Shown here piece by piece: positions 36,133 to 45,091 of a stretch of DNA of 64,000 nucleotides. The notes under the pieces were generated by a model. That model was not told the DNA's origin and did not search any database. It saw nothing but the letters and a program-made list of their open reading frames with translations. Source of the DNA: Caldimonas tepidiphila (GTDB lineage Bacteria > Pseudomonadota > Gammaproteobacteria > Burkholderiales > Burkholderiaceae_C); the NCBI RefSeq assembly GCF_003569765.1, contig NZ_QXMG01000001.1, positions 124,001-188,000 on the forward strand, written 5' to 3'. Positions within the stretch are counted from its first letter, which is position 1, and each line of letters begins with the position of its first letter. Both the position numbers and the translations under genes were made by a program.

Positions 36133-37761
36133 TCAGCCCACCACGCGCGTCGCGCTCGCGTCGAGCTTCGGGGGATTCTCGTAGGTGTGGAAGGGCGCGG
36201 GGGATGCCACCTCCCACTCCAGGCCCTCGGCCCCCTCCCACGGACGCTGCGGCGCGCGCTCGCCCTTGCCGCGCATCATCGGCAGCACGATCGCGACGAA
36301 GAAGTAGACCTGCATCAGCCCGAAGCCGAAGGCGCCCACCGAGGCGATCGTGTTGAAGTCGGTGAACTGCATCGGGTAGTCGGCATAGCGGCGCGGCATG
36401 CCCGCGAGGCCGAGGAAGTGCATCGGGAAGAAGGTGATGTTGAAGAAGATCAGCGACAGCCAGAAGTGGATCCGGCCGCGCGCCTCGGAGTACATCACGC
36501 CGGTCCACTTCGGCGCCCAGTAGTAGAAGCCGGCGTAGAGCGCGTAGAGCGAGCCGGCCACGAGCACGTAGTGGAAGTGCGCGACGACGTAGTAGGTGTC
36601 CTGCAGCTGGATGTCGATCGGCGCCACCGACAGGATCACGCCGGTGAGGCCGCCGATCGTGAAGACGAAGATGAAGCCGACCGCGAACAGCATCGGCGTC
36701 TCGAAGGTCATCGCGCCGCGCCACATCGTGGCGATCCAGTTGAACACCTTCACGCCGGTGGGGATCGCGATCAGCATCGTCGCGTACATGAAGAACAGCT
36801 GCCCCGTCACCGGCATGCCGGTGGTGAACATGTGGTGCGCCCAGACGATGAAGGACAGGATCGCGATCGACGAGGTCGCGTAGACCATCGAGGTGTAGCC
36901 GAACAGGCGCTTCCTCGCGAAGGCCGGCACGATCTGGCTGATGATGCCGAAGGCCGGCAGGATCATGATGTAGACCTCGGGGTGTCCGAAGAACCAGAAG
37001 ATGTGCTGGTACATGATCGGATCGCCCCCGCCCGCGGGGTTGAAGAAGCTGGTGCCGAAGTGGCGGTCGGTCAGCGTCATCGTGATGGCGCCGGCGAGCA
37101 CCGGCATCACCGCGATCAGCAGGTAGGCGGTGATCAGCCAGGTCCACGCGAACATCGGCATCTTCATCAGCGTCATGCCCGGCGCGCGCATGTTCAGGAT
37201 CGTGACGATGATGTTGATCGAGCCCATGATCGACGAGGCGCCGAGCAGGTGCATCGAGAAGATCGCCACGTCCATCGACGGGCCCATCTGCAGCGTCAGC
37301 GGCGCGTACAGCGTCCAGCCGGCGGCGGGCGCCCCGCCCGGCATGAAGAAGGAGGCCACCAGCAGGATCGCCGCGGGGATCATCAGCCAGAAGCTGAAGT
37401 TGTTCATGCGCGCGAAGGCCATGTCGGAGGCGCCGATCTGCAGCGGCAGCATCCAGTTCGCGAAGCCGACGAAGGCCGGCATGATCGCGCCGAACACCAT
37501 GATCAGCCCGTGCATCGTGGTGAGCTGGTTGAACAGCTCCGGGTTCACCACCTGCAAGCCCGGCTGGAACAGCTCGGCGCGGATCAGCAGCGCGAGCACG
37601 CCGCCGACCATGAACATCGTGAAGGAGAACAGCAGGTAGAGCGTGCCGATGTCCTTGTGGTTGGTGGCGAAGACCCAGCGTCGCCAGCCCTCGGGATGGT
37701 CGTGCGAATGGTCGTGGGCGTGCCCCGCGGCCGTGCCGTGGGGATCGAGAACAACGCTCAT
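36133..37761 (-). CDS. ctaD: Cytochrome c oxidase subunit I (aa3 type)
   Basis: 542 aa with 12 expected helices. The CuB/heme segments are intact: [14 protein letters not shown] (CuB histidine and cross-linked tyrosine), [10 protein letters not shown] (two CuB histidines) and [11 protein letters not shown] (heme a and a3 ligands). It reduces oxygen to water with proton pumping. The start ATG at 37761 is backed by AGGAGGAG. It lies 72 bp after ctaC in the structural operon. Confidence 0.98.
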   Translation of the reverse strand: MSVVLDPHGTAAGHAHDHSHDHPEGWRRWVFATNHKDIGTLYLLFSFTMFMVGGVLALLIRAELFQPGLQVVNPELFNQLTTMHGLIMVFGAIMPAFVGFANWMLPLQIGASDMAFARMNNFSFWLMIPAAILLVASFFMPGGAPAAGWTLYAPLTLQMGPSMDVAIFSMHLLGASSIMGSINIIVTILNMRAPGMTLMKMPMFAWTWLITAYLLIAVMPVLAGAITMTLTDRHFGTSFFNPAGGGDPIMYQHIFWFFGHPEVYIMILPAFGIISQIVPAFARKRLFGYTSMVYATSSIAILSFIVWAHHMFTTGMPVTGQLFFMYATMLIAIPTGVKVFNWIATMWRGAMTFETPMLFAVGFIFVFTIGGLTGVILSVAPIDIQLQDTYYVVAHFHYVLVAGSLYALYAGFYYWAPKWTGVMYSEARGRIHFWLSLIFFNITFFPMHFLGLAGMPRRYADYPMQFTDFNTIASVGAFGFGLMQVYFFVAIVLPMMRGKGERAPQRPWEGAEGLEWEVASPAPFHTYENPPKLDASATRVVG

Positions 37762-37833
37762 GAACGGCTCCTCCTCATTCCTGCCGCAGCCACGTCCCTC
37801 GCCGCTGCGGCGCCATCTTCTTGCCGGGCGTTT

Positions 37834-39006
37834 TTACTTGCGCGCCGCGGCGATGTCGGCCGGCTGCACCAGCTGGCCGGTCTTGTTGGTCCAGGCATTC
37901 TTCGTGTAGGTCACCACCGCGGCGATCTCGGTGTCGCTGAGCTGCTTCCAAGGCGGCATCGCGCCGTTGGCCGCGCCATGGAGCACGATCGCGATCTGCT
38001 TGGCCGAATCGGCATCCTGCACCAGCGCCGAGCCGTCGAGCGCCTTGATCGGGCCGGCCCCCTTGCCGTCGGGGCGGTGGCAGGCGGCGCAGTTGGCGGC
38101 GTAGACCTTCTCGCCGCGCGCGACCAGATCGTCGAGCGTCCAGACCTTGGTCGGGTCGTCCGCCTTGGCCGCCATCAGTTTCTGCTGCTGCGCCACCCAC
38201 GCCGTGTAGTCCTCCTGCGAGAGCACCTTGACGTGGATCGGCATGTAGGCGTGCTCCTTGCCGCACAGCTCGTAGCACTGGCCGTAGTAGTCGCCCACCT
38301 GCTCGGCGCGGAACCAGGTGTCGCGCACGAAGCCGGGGATCGCGTCCTGCTTGACGCCGAAGGCCGGAACCCCCCACGCGTGGATCACGTCGTTGGCGGT
38401 CGTGACGATGCGGATCTTCTTGTTGACCGGCACCACCACCGGGTTGTCGACGCGCAGCAGGTAGTCGTCCGCATCAGGCTTGCCCGAGTCGGACATCAGG
38501 CGTTGCGAGACGTCGAGCGTGGACAGGAAGGACAGGCCCTCGCCCTCGCCCTTCAGGTAGTCGTAGCCCCACTTCCACTGGTAGCCGGTGGCCTTGATCG
38601 TGAGGTCGGCGTTGGTGGTGTCCTTCATCGCCACCACCGCGCGCGTGGCCGGCAGCGCCATGCCGATGACGATCAGGAAGGGGATGATGGTCCAGATGAT
38701 CTCGACCGTGGTGCTCTCGTGGAAGTTGGCCGGCTTGGCGCCGAGCGACTTTCGGTGCTTGAGGATCGAATAGAACATGACCCCGAACACGCCGAGGAAG
38801 ATCAGCGTGCACAGCACCAGCATCATGTTGTGCAGAAACTGCTGCTCCAGCGCGATGCGCGTGACCGGCGGCGCCATGTCGACCTGCCGCACCGCGGGCC
38901 CGCCCGGCAGGTCGTTGACCGCCCAGGCGGCGGTGCTCGCGAGCGCGGCGGCTGCCGCGAGGCCGGCCTGCCCGACCCGGTACGAAAGAACTTGCATCGT
39001 GTTCAT
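37834..39006 (-). CDS. ctaC: Cytochrome c oxidase subunit II with fused C-terminal cytochrome c
   Basis: 390 aa, longer than a plain subunit II because a cytochrome c domain is fused at the C-terminus: CAACH near residue 305 and the axial methionine in GAMPPWKQL. Before it come a signal peptide, two membrane helices and the CuA domain with IHAWGVPAFGVK and QCYELCGKEHAYM, which hold the CuA ligands. It is a caa3-like electron entry subunit. The start is the ATG at 39006 (MNTMQVLSY), with another ATG three codons on as an alternative. Confidence 0.97.
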   Translation of the reverse strand: MNTMQVLSYRVGQAGLAAAAALASTAAWAVNDLPGGPAVRQVDMAPPVTRIALEQQFLHNMMLVLCTLIFLGVFGVMFYSILKHRKSLGAKPANFHESTTVEIIWTIIPFLIVIGMALPATRAVVAMKDTTNADLTIKATGYQWKWGYDYLKGEGEGLSFLSTLDVSQRLMSDSGKPDADDYLLRVDNPVVVPVNKKIRIVTTANDVIHAWGVPAFGVKQDAIPGFVRDTWFRAEQVGDYYGQCYELCGKEHAYMPIHVKVLSQEDYTAWVAQQQKLMAAKADDPTKVWTLDDLVARGEKVYAANCAACHRPDGKGAGPIKALDGSALVQDADSAKQIAIVLHGAANGAMPPWKQLSDTEIAAVVTYTKNAWTNKTGQLVQPADIAAARK

Positions 39007-39016
39007 CGTGGCCACT

Positions 39017-39580
39017 TCAGTCCAAGAAGCGATCCGCGACTGATTCGGCGGGCGCAGGGGCCGCGCCCCCCGCCTGCCGCAGCGCGGCCCGCAGTTCAAC
39101 GACCAGACGGCGCCGCAGCGCCGGCCGCAGGTGCCGGCCCACTGCAACGCAGCGGCCTTCGCCCGACAGCTCGACCAGCGAACGCTCGTCCCGTCCAGGA
39201 TCCACCCTCACCCACGCCGCCGCGAACTCCACCCGTTCCGTGTGGTTCGCGACGGTCCACTCCACCGTCAGCCTGCCCCGCGCGATCGCGATGAGCTCGC
39301 GATCGCAGGCATGCCGCGCATACACCACCAGCGCCGCACCCAGCGCCAGCACCTCGGCCCAGGCGAAGGGCATCACCAGCCGCGCCCCCTGCAGCCAGAA
39401 GAAGGACGCGATCGCGAGCGACACCACGCTCAGGCCCAGGTAGACGCACAGCAACTGGCGCGGCGCGATAGAGCAGTTGCGCTTGAGCAGCCACTGCGCC
39501 GACCACTCGTCTCCCGCCCCCTCGAACCGGCCCAGGCTTTCCGGGCCGGACTGCGTCCCCGGCTTGGCGTTTGCCTGCAT
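39017..39580 (-). CDS. DUF2244 domain membrane protein
   Basis: 187 aa. The family core WLLKRNCSIAPRQLLCVYLGLSVVSLAIASFFWLQGARLV includes the first of two adjacent helices (about residues 40-85), followed by a cytoplasmic domain with WTVANHTERVEF and a basic C-terminus. DUF2244 genes often precede ctaC in betaproteobacteria, as here with a 10-bp gap. It is the first gene of the oxidase operon. The start ATG at 39580 (MQANAKPG) is preferred; one nine codons earlier is possible. Confidence 0.85.
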   Translation of the reverse strand: MQANAKPGTQSGPESLGRFEGAGDEWSAQWLLKRNCSIAPRQLLCVYLGLSVVSLAIASFFWLQGARLVMPFAWAEVLALGAALVVYARHACDRELIAIARGRLTVEWTVANHTERVEFAAAWVRVDPGRDERSLVELSGEGRCVAVGRHLRPALRRRLVVELRAALRQAGGAAPAPAESVADRFLD

Positions 39581-39659
39581 GCTGCGACTCTTCCGGCCCC
39601 CTCGCAACAGGACCCGTCCTGTGCCTGGGCACCCGACAAGCCCCCCGCAAAGTGGAATG

Positions 39660-39689
39660 AGTCTAGCCTAGCTCAAATTGAAACGGCAA
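39660..39689 (-). promoter_or_regulatory. Candidate promoter of the cytochrome oxidase operon
   Basis: On the minus strand TTGCCG (39684-39689) and TAGACT (39660-39665) are separated by 18 bases, 80 bases before the DUF2244 start, in the only AT-rich patch of the region. It fits a sigma-70 promoter for the DUF2244-ctaC-ctaD-ctaE operon. Confidence 0.45.
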
Positions 39690-39708
39690 CAAAGTTTGCG
39701 CCATGTCA

Positions 39709-39728
39709 AATGGACGGCAATGTCCATT
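39709..39728. promoter_or_regulatory. Inverted repeat upstream of the oxidase promoter
   Basis: AATGGAC and GTCCATT form a perfect 7-bp inverted repeat with a 6-base centre. It lies about 20 bases upstream of the candidate -35, a position suited to an activator. No regulator can be named. Confidence 0.35.
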
Positions 39729-39748
39729 CGAACAACTCGGTGAAAACC

Positions 39749-40657
39749 CTAGCGGACCGGCTTGTCGCGGTCCTGCAGCATGCCGCGCATGTCGCCGAGC
39801 GAGACCCTCGTTTCGGGGGTGACGCGGATGCGGGGGGCGGCCTTGAAGGCATGGCCGTAGACGATCTCGAAGCTCATGCGCGGCGCCTCGGCGAGCGCGG
39901 CCTCGAGCCGGGCTCGCCAGCGCGGCGTGCGCAGGCCCGGCCGGCGTCCCGGATGCGCATTGACGCCGAGCGTGCGCAGCTCGGCCAGCAGGCGCGGCGC
40001 GCTGTCCCAGCTCAGCGTGATCGTCTCCATGTCCATCACCGGATCGGCGAAGCCGGCGTGCACCATCATGTCGCCGATGTCGTGCATGTCGATGAAGGCC
40101 GGCGTCGCGGCGCCCCAGCCTCGCGCGGCATAGAGCGCGCGCAGCTCGCGCAGCGTGTCGGGCCCGAAGCAGGAGAACATCACGAAACCGTCGACGGCGA
40201 GCAGCCGCTGCCACTGCTCGAGCTGCGCCGGCGGATCGGGCGACCAGTGCAGCATCATGTTGGCCCACAGCAGGTCGGCGCTGCCCTCGGCGGGCTGCGC
40301 CTGCGGCCCGAACACCGGCAGCGCCGCGCGCTTCCAGCGCGCCGGCGACCACCAGGGCCGCTGCGGCCCCCGTGCGCTGTGCCGCGCCAGCTCGGGCGTC
40401 GGCTCCCAGGCGCTGAAGCGCGCCTGCGGGTACTGCTGCTGCAGCAGCTCGCGCGCGCCGCCGAGCACGCTCCACCAGTCGAGCACCCGCGCGGGCTGGC
40501 TGCGGATCATCGGCAGCTTCTCGGCCATGCGGCGGCCGACCTCGGCATGCAGCCAGGGCGTGGGCTGCACCTTGCGGCCCGCCCGGCGCAGCCAGCCCTC
40601 CACGGCGGCGGTGTCGAGTTCTCGGGAGGCTTCGGTGCTGGAGGTGGCGTCGGACAT
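39749..40657 (-). CDS. BioC-like SAM methyltransferase with atypical motif I
   Basis: 302 aa. The order of segments matches BioC-type methyltransferases: ARVLDWWSVLGGARELL where motif I belongs (residues 57-73), DLLWANMMLHWSPDPPAQLEQWQRLLAVDGFVMFSCFGPDTLRELR for motifs II-III, and the BioC-like tail DIGDMMVHAGFADPVMDMETIT. BioC methylates malonyl-ACP in biotin synthesis. Motif I lacks the usual acidic-glycine pattern, so activity or substrate may differ. It is head to head with comF, only 24 bp apart, with no other biotin gene in the window. Confidence 0.8.
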   Translation of the reverse strand: MSDATSSTEASRELDTAAVEGWLRRAGRKVQPTPWLHAEVGRRMAEKLPMIRSQPARVLDWWSVLGGARELLQQQYPQARFSAWEPTPELARHSARGPQRPWWSPARWKRAALPVFGPQAQPAEGSADLLWANMMLHWSPDPPAQLEQWQRLLAVDGFVMFSCFGPDTLRELRALYAARGWGAATPAFIDMHDIGDMMVHAGFADPVMDMETITLSWDSAPRLLAELRTLGVNAHPGRRPGLRTPRWRARLEAALAEAPRMSFEIVYGHAFKAAPRIRVTPETRVSLGDMRGMLQDRDKPVR

Positions 40658-40681
40658 GCGGCGCAGTATATTGAGCCCATC

Positions 40682-41422
40682 ATGTTCCGCCGGCCGCACG
40701 CTGCCACAGCCCTGAACGCCGTGCGCCCGGTGCTGCGCCGCATCGGCGACGCGCTGCCGGGCCAGTGCGCGGTGTGCCGGGCCTGGCAGCGCGGCCGCAT
40801 CTGCACCGCCTGCGCCGCGGCCTTCGGTGCGCCGCGGCCGCGCTGCCGGCGCTGCGCCGTCGGCGTGCCGGCGGGCGTCGCACTGTGCGGCGCCTGCCTG
40901 CGCGAGCCGCCCGCCTTCGACGCCGCCTTCGCCGCGTTCGACTACGCCTATCCCTGGGACGGGCTCGTGGCGGCACTGAAGTTCCGCGATGCGCTCGACC
41001 TCGCGGCGCCGCTGGCGCAGCAACTGGCGGCGGCGCTGCCGCCCGACGCCCCGCCCGCGGTCCTGGTCGTGCCGGTGCCGCTGTCGCAGCGGCGGCTCGC
41101 CGGGCGCGGCTACAACCAGGCCTGGGAGCTGGCGCGGCGCGTCGCCGGGTGGCGCGGCGTGCAGGGGCAGGCGCGGCTGCTGCTGCGGCTGCGCGACACC
41201 GCGCACCAGCTGGAGCTGCGCCCCGACGAACGCGCGGCCAACGTGCGCGGCGCCTTCGCGGTGGAGCCGGGCCTGCAGCCGCGGCTCGCCGGCCGCCATG
41301 TCGCGCTGGTCGACGACGTGATGACGACCGGCGCGACGGTGGCCGAGATCGCCCGCGTGCTGCGCCGCGGCGGCGCGGCGAGCGTGCAGGTCTGGGTGGT
41401 GGCGCGCACCCCGCCCGGCTGA
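40682..41422 (+). CDS. comF: ComF family phosphoribosyltransferase-like protein
   Basis: 246 aa. An N-terminal zinc finger (CAVCRAWQRGRICTAC and CRRCAVG...CGAC, about residues 30-80) precedes a PRTase fold with the PRPP-loop VALVDDVMTTGATV near residue 205. ComF proteins support DNA uptake in competent bacteria, though many chromosomal copies are retained without known competence. The start ATG at 40682 lies 24 bp from the divergent methyltransferase start. trmL follows after 47 bp. Confidence 0.9.
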   Translation: MFRRPHAATALNAVRPVLRRIGDALPGQCAVCRAWQRGRICTACAAAFGAPRPRCRRCAVGVPAGVALCGACLREPPAFDAAFAAFDYAYPWDGLVAALKFRDALDLAAPLAQQLAAALPPDAPPAVLVVPVPLSQRRLAGRGYNQAWELARRVAGWRGVQGQARLLLRLRDTAHQLELRPDERAANVRGAFAVEPGLQPRLAGRHVALVDDVMTTGATVAEIARVLRRGGAASVQVWVVARTPPG

Positions 41423-41469
41423 GGCGGCGCGCCGATAATCGCGCCCGCCCTCTTCCCCCCTGCACCGCC

Positions 41470-41940
41470 ATGTTCCGCATCGTCCTCGTCGAACCCGAAA
41501 TCCCGCCCAACACCGGCAACGTGATCCGCCTGGCGGCCAACACCGGCTGCGAGCTGCACCTGATCGAGCCGCTCGGCTTCTCGATGGACGACAAGCACAT
41601 GCGCCGCGCCGGGCTCGACTACCACGAGTACGCCGACGTGAAGCGCCACGCGAGCTGGGAGGCCTTCATCGATGCCCAGGCGCCGGACGCCGCGCGGCTG
41701 TTCGCCTTCACGACGCACGGCAGCCGGCCGTTCTCGGAGGTGGCGTGGCAGCCGGGCGACTGGATGGTGTTCGGCGCCGAGTCGCGCGGCCTCGCGCCGC
41801 AGTTGCGCGAGCGCTTCGCGCCGGCGCAGCGCGTGCGCCTGCCGATGCGCCCCGGCCAGCGCAGCCTGAACCTGTCGAATGCGGTCGCGGTGACGGTGTT
41901 CGAGGCCTGGCGGCAGAACGGCTACGCTGGCGGCGGCTGA
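41470..41940 (+). CDS. trmL: tRNA (cytidine/uridine-34 2'-O)-methyltransferase
   Basis: 156 aa SPOUT-class enzyme. The N-terminus FRIVLVEPEIPPNTGNVIRLAANTGCELHLIEPLGF, the middle FGAESRGLA and the C-terminal knot RSLNLSNAVAVTVFEAWRQ are all conserved TrmL features. It methylates the wobble ribose of tRNA-Leu isoacceptors. Start at the ATG 41470 (MFRIVLVE). Likely in an operon with comF. Confidence 0.96.
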   Translation: MFRIVLVEPEIPPNTGNVIRLAANTGCELHLIEPLGFSMDDKHMRRAGLDYHEYADVKRHASWEAFIDAQAPDAARLFAFTTHGSRPFSEVAWQPGDWMVFGAESRGLAPQLRERFAPAQRVRLPMRPGQRSLNLSNAVAVTVFEAWRQNGYAGGG

Positions 41941-42097
41941 CACGAACCCTGTCTGCCCAGCACAGTCCCTGCCCAAAGCGCTCGAAGTGAAGCGCTTGGC
42001 GGCGCATCACCGGCTCCTTCCCGCGATCGAATCGTCCGCATACTTGGCAAAGGCCCTCGGTCTCAGGCCCCCTTTGCGGCCCCACTCCTCCATTGCC

Positions 42098-42874
42098 ATG
42101 AATCCCCAGCTCCCGACGCTTCTCGTCCTCAACCCGAACACCTCCGCCTCGATCACCGCGCTTCTGCTGGAGCATGCGCGACGGGAGGCGGGCGAGCGGG
42201 CCCGCCTGGAAGGCTGCACTGCGCGGCTTGGTGCCCCCTACATCGCCTCCGAAGCCGCCTGCGCGATCGCTGCCCACTCGGCGCTCGATGCCTGGGCCGA
42301 GTGGCGTGCCGCCCACCCCGCACCGCAAGGCCTGCTGATCGGCTGCTTCGGCGACCCGGGCCTGTTCGCCTTGCGCGAAGTGTGCGACTGCCCGGTGACG
42401 GGCTTGGCCGAAGCGGCCTTCCGGGAGGCGCAGCGCACGTCGGACAACGGGCGGTTCGCCGTCGTCACCGGCGGCGCGGCGTGGGGCCCGATGCTGGACC
42501 GCTTGGCTCGAGGCTTGGGTCTGGATGATGCGCTGGCGGGCATCCACACCGTGGCCCCGAGCGGTGCCGCCCTGGCTGCGGACCCGCAATCGGCCCTGCC
42601 ACTGCTTGCGCAGGCTTGCCGGGATGCGGCGCGGACCACCGGGGCCGGTTCGGTGATCCTGGGAGGCGCCGGGCTGGCCGGCATGGCGGCGCGCATCCGG
42701 GACCAGGTCCCGGTTCCGATCGTGGACAGCGTCGAGGCGGGCGTGCGGGCCGCCCTGGTCGCATCACGAAGCACACCCGGCCTCGTTGCAGGCATGCACG
42801 CGAAGAGTGAACTGCACCCCGGCGACTGGTCAGGCCTCGGACCGGCCCTGGCCCGCTGCCTCAGCGGTTCGTGA
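42098..42874 (+). CDS. Asp/Glu/hydantoin racemase family protein lacking the second active-site cysteine
   Basis: 258 aa. The family start LLVLNPNTSASIT is followed by the first catalytic cysteine region LIGCFGDPGLF (Cys83). The second cysteine expected in a V-x-L-G-C-A-G-like turn is Gly190 here (VILGGAGLAGMAA). Two-cysteine enzymes epimerise hydantoins or amino acids; with one cysteine the reaction may differ. The start ATG at 42098 (MNPQLPTLL) fits the family. It heads a group with an ABC importer, amidase and carbamoylase, suggesting a role on the imported compound. Confidence 0.85.
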   Translation: MNPQLPTLLVLNPNTSASITALLLEHARREAGERARLEGCTARLGAPYIASEAACAIAAHSALDAWAEWRAAHPAPQGLLIGCFGDPGLFALREVCDCPVTGLAEAAFREAQRTSDNGRFAVVTGGAAWGPMLDRLARGLGLDDALAGIHTVAPSGAALAADPQSALPLLAQACRDAARTTGAGSVILGGAGLAGMAARIRDQVPVPIVDSVEAGVRAALVASRSTPGLVAGMHAKSELHPGDWSGLGPALARCLSGS

Positions 42875-43021
42875 GGAAAGACGGCGCCCTACCAAGGGGC
42901 GTCCGAGGTGAGGGGCGGCGCGTGCATGGCGACCAGGCCCGCCCGCAGCCCTGAGGATCTCCGCCTTACGCCCGGCACCGAGCCGCGGGCACTGCCAGGT
43001 CCGGCCGCATGGATTCGGTGC

Positions 43022-43032
43022 ATTGCATACAA
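43022..43032. promoter_or_regulatory. Candidate GntR-type operator, copy 1
   Basis: ATTGCATACAA, identical to the copy at 43188-43198, 166 bases apart. The sequence resembles half-symmetric TTG-T/C-ATACAA boxes bound by FCD-type GntR regulators such as the one encoded at 51748-52461. Assignment to that regulator is inference. Confidence 0.45.
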
Positions 43033-43187
43033 CTTTGGTGCATGCCCGGGCCCTCCATGGTGTGCACCCGACTCGAACACCCCCTCGATCCCCGCCTTTC
43101 CCCCTGCGTTTTTCCTCGACTCTCCTGGGGGAAGGCCTGCATCCACGCCCGCAAATCACCTCCAGAGCGGCGGGCACTGGCATATCA

Positions 43188-43198
43188 ATTGCATACAA
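43188..43198. promoter_or_regulatory. Candidate GntR-type operator, copy 2
   Basis: Exact second copy of ATTGCATACAA, 120 bases before the start of the binding-protein gene and set in a locally AT-rich patch. Two copies 166 bp apart could allow looping by a dimeric regulator. Confidence 0.45.
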
Positions 43199-43317
43199 AC
43201 CGCCCCGTGCATGACGAGAGCCATGCCGAGTCGCCCGAGGCGCCGCGGGGCACGCGAGCCGGGGCTTGTCCTCACCGGCGGGCTGCAGTGCCCGGCCTTG
43301 ATTTGCCAGGAGTCGAG

Positions 43318-44994
43318 ATGAAACGATACGAGCGGATGGCTCGCACATTCCCCCGGGCCCTCGGGGGCGCCTTGGTCGCCGGCGCCCTGTGCACGGTCGC
43401 AGCCACGCCCGCCCTGGCGCAGGAGAAGGTCCTGCGCATCGGCATGACCGCCGCCGACATCCCGCGCACGCTCGGCCAGCCCGACCAGGGCTTCGAGGGC
43501 AACCGCTTCACCGGCATCCCGATGTACGACGCGCTCACGCACTGGGACCTCTCCAAGGCCGATGCACCGAGCGTGGTGGTGCCGGGCCTGGCGCTGTCCT
43601 GGGCGGTGGACGCCAAGGACAAGACCAAGTGGGTGTTCAAGCTGCGCCCGGGCGTGAAGTTCCATGACGGCTCCGAGTTCGACGCCGACGCGGTGGTCTG
43701 GAACGTCCGCAAGGTGCTCGACAAGGACGCACCGCACTTCGACGCGAGCCAGGTCGGCGTGACCGCCTCGCGCATGCCCACGCTGCGCAGCGCCCGCAAG
43801 ATCGACAAGCTCACTGTCGAGCTCGTCACCTCCGAGCCTGACTCCTTCCTGCCGCTGAACCTGACCAACCTGTTCATGGCCTCGCCGGCGCACTGGGAGG
43901 CCAAGCTCAAGGCGGTGCCGGCCGGCGTCACCGACCCGGCCGAGCGCGCCAAGCAGGCCTGGGCCGCCTTCGCGGCCGACGCCTCGGGCAGCGGCCCGTT
44001 CAGGATGGCCCGCTTCGTGCCGCGCGAGCGGCTGGAGCTCGTCGCCAACAAGGCCTACTGGGATCCGAAGCGCACGCCGAAGATCGACCGCGTCGTGATG
44101 CTGCCGATGCCCGAGGCCAATGCCCGCACCGCGGCGCTGCTGTCCGGCCAGGTGGACTGGATCGAGGCGCCGGCACCCGACGCGATGCCGCAGATCACCC
44201 AGCGCGGCTTCAGGATCCACAGCAACGCGCAGCCGCACGTCTGGCCCTGGCAGTTCTCCTTCGCCGAGAACTCGCCCTGGCGCGACAAGCGCGTGCGCCA
44301 CGCCGCCAACCTGTGCGTGGACCGCGAGGGCCTCAAGCAGATGCTCGGCGGCATGATGGCGGTCCCCAAGGGCACGGTGCCGCCCGGCCATCCCTGGTGG
44401 GGCAACCCGAAGTTCGACATCCGCTACGACGTGGCCGCCGCGCGCAAGCTGATGGCCGAGGCCGGCTACTCCGCCGCCAAGCCGATGAAGGCCAAGGTGC
44501 AGATCTCGGCCTCGGGCTCGGGCCAGATGCAGCCGCTGCCGATGAACGAGTTCGTGCAGCAGTCGCTCAAGCAGTGCCACATCGACATCGAGTTCGACGT
44601 GCTGGAGTGGAACACGCTGTTCACGAACTGGCGCCGCGGTGCCAAGGATGCGAGCGCCAACGGCTCGCACGCGATCAACGTGAGCTACGGCGCGATGGAC
44701 CCGTTCTTCGCGATGGTGCGCTTCACCAGCACCAAGACCTTCCCGCCGGTGTCGAACAACTGGGGCTACTTCGGCAACGACGAGTTCGACAAGCTGATCG
44801 CCGACGCGCGCAACACCTTCGAGGACAAGGCGCGCGACGCGGCGCTGGCCCGGCTGCACGCCCGCATCGTCGAGGAGGCGCCCTTCCTGTGGGTGGCTCA
44901 CGACGTGGGACCGCGCGCGATGAGCGCCAAGGTCAAGAACGTGGTGCAGCCGCGCAGCTGGTTCATCGACATCGCCCCGATGACGATGGACTGA
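43318..44994 (+). CDS. ABC transporter periplasmic binding protein (SBP family 5, peptide/nickel type)
   Basis: 558 aa with a signal peptide ending TPALAQ. The family 5 fold is shown by KWVFKLRPGVKFHDGSEFDADAVVWNVRKVLDKD and SGPFRMARFVPRERLELVANKAYWDPKRTPKIDRVVM. Members bind peptides, nickel, heme precursors or other modified amino acids. The start ATG at 43318 has CCAGGAG upstream. It begins the five-gene importer operon whose permeases and ATPases follow directly. Ligand unknown; the downstream amidase and carbamoylase hint at an amide or ureide. Confidence 0.94.
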   Translation: MKRYERMARTFPRALGGALVAGALCTVAATPALAQEKVLRIGMTAADIPRTLGQPDQGFEGNRFTGIPMYDALTHWDLSKADAPSVVVPGLALSWAVDAKDKTKWVFKLRPGVKFHDGSEFDADAVVWNVRKVLDKDAPHFDASQVGVTASRMPTLRSARKIDKLTVELVTSEPDSFLPLNLTNLFMASPAHWEAKLKAVPAGVTDPAERAKQAWAAFAADASGSGPFRMARFVPRERLELVANKAYWDPKRTPKIDRVVMLPMPEANARTAALLSGQVDWIEAPAPDAMPQITQRGFRIHSNAQPHVWPWQFSFAENSPWRDKRVRHAANLCVDREGLKQMLGGMMAVPKGTVPPGHPWWGNPKFDIRYDVAAARKLMAEAGYSAAKPMKAKVQISASGSGQMQPLPMNEFVQQSLKQCHIDIEFDVLEWNTLFTNWRRGAKDASANGSHAINVSYGAMDPFFAMVRFTSTKTFPPVSNNWGYFGNDEFDKLIADARNTFEDKARDAALARLHARIVEEAPFLWVAHDVGPRAMSAKVKNVVQPRSWFIDIAPMTMD

Positions 44995-45091
44995 CCTCCT
45001 CGGGGGGCCGGGCCGCGTGCACCGCGACAGCCCGGCCCCGCGAGCCGGGCCGCCCCCCGCGGCGGCCGCTTCACTTCGGGGATGCACCCGC

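Larger units (their letters stand above)
42875..43317. other. Non-coding interval with repeated candidate operators
   Basis: 443 bp between the racemase and the ABC binding-protein gene. It contains ATTGCATACAA twice (43022-43032 and 43188-43198) and the palindrome GGTGTGCACC (43059-43068). It probably holds the main promoter of the ABC-amidase operon. No convincing small gene was seen. Confidence 0.55.

Noticed and set aside
35914-39294. Plus-strand open frame of over 1100 codons antisense to the oxidase operon
   Set aside because: Composition is dominated by His, Arg, Asp and Gly as expected from the reverse complement of GC-rich membrane protein genes. The minus-strand genes are unmistakable.
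39704-39709. TTGACA on the minus strand upstream of the oxidase operon
   Set aside because: A perfect -35 match, but no acceptable -10 lies 16-18 bases downstream. The TTGCCG/TAGACT pair is the better candidate.
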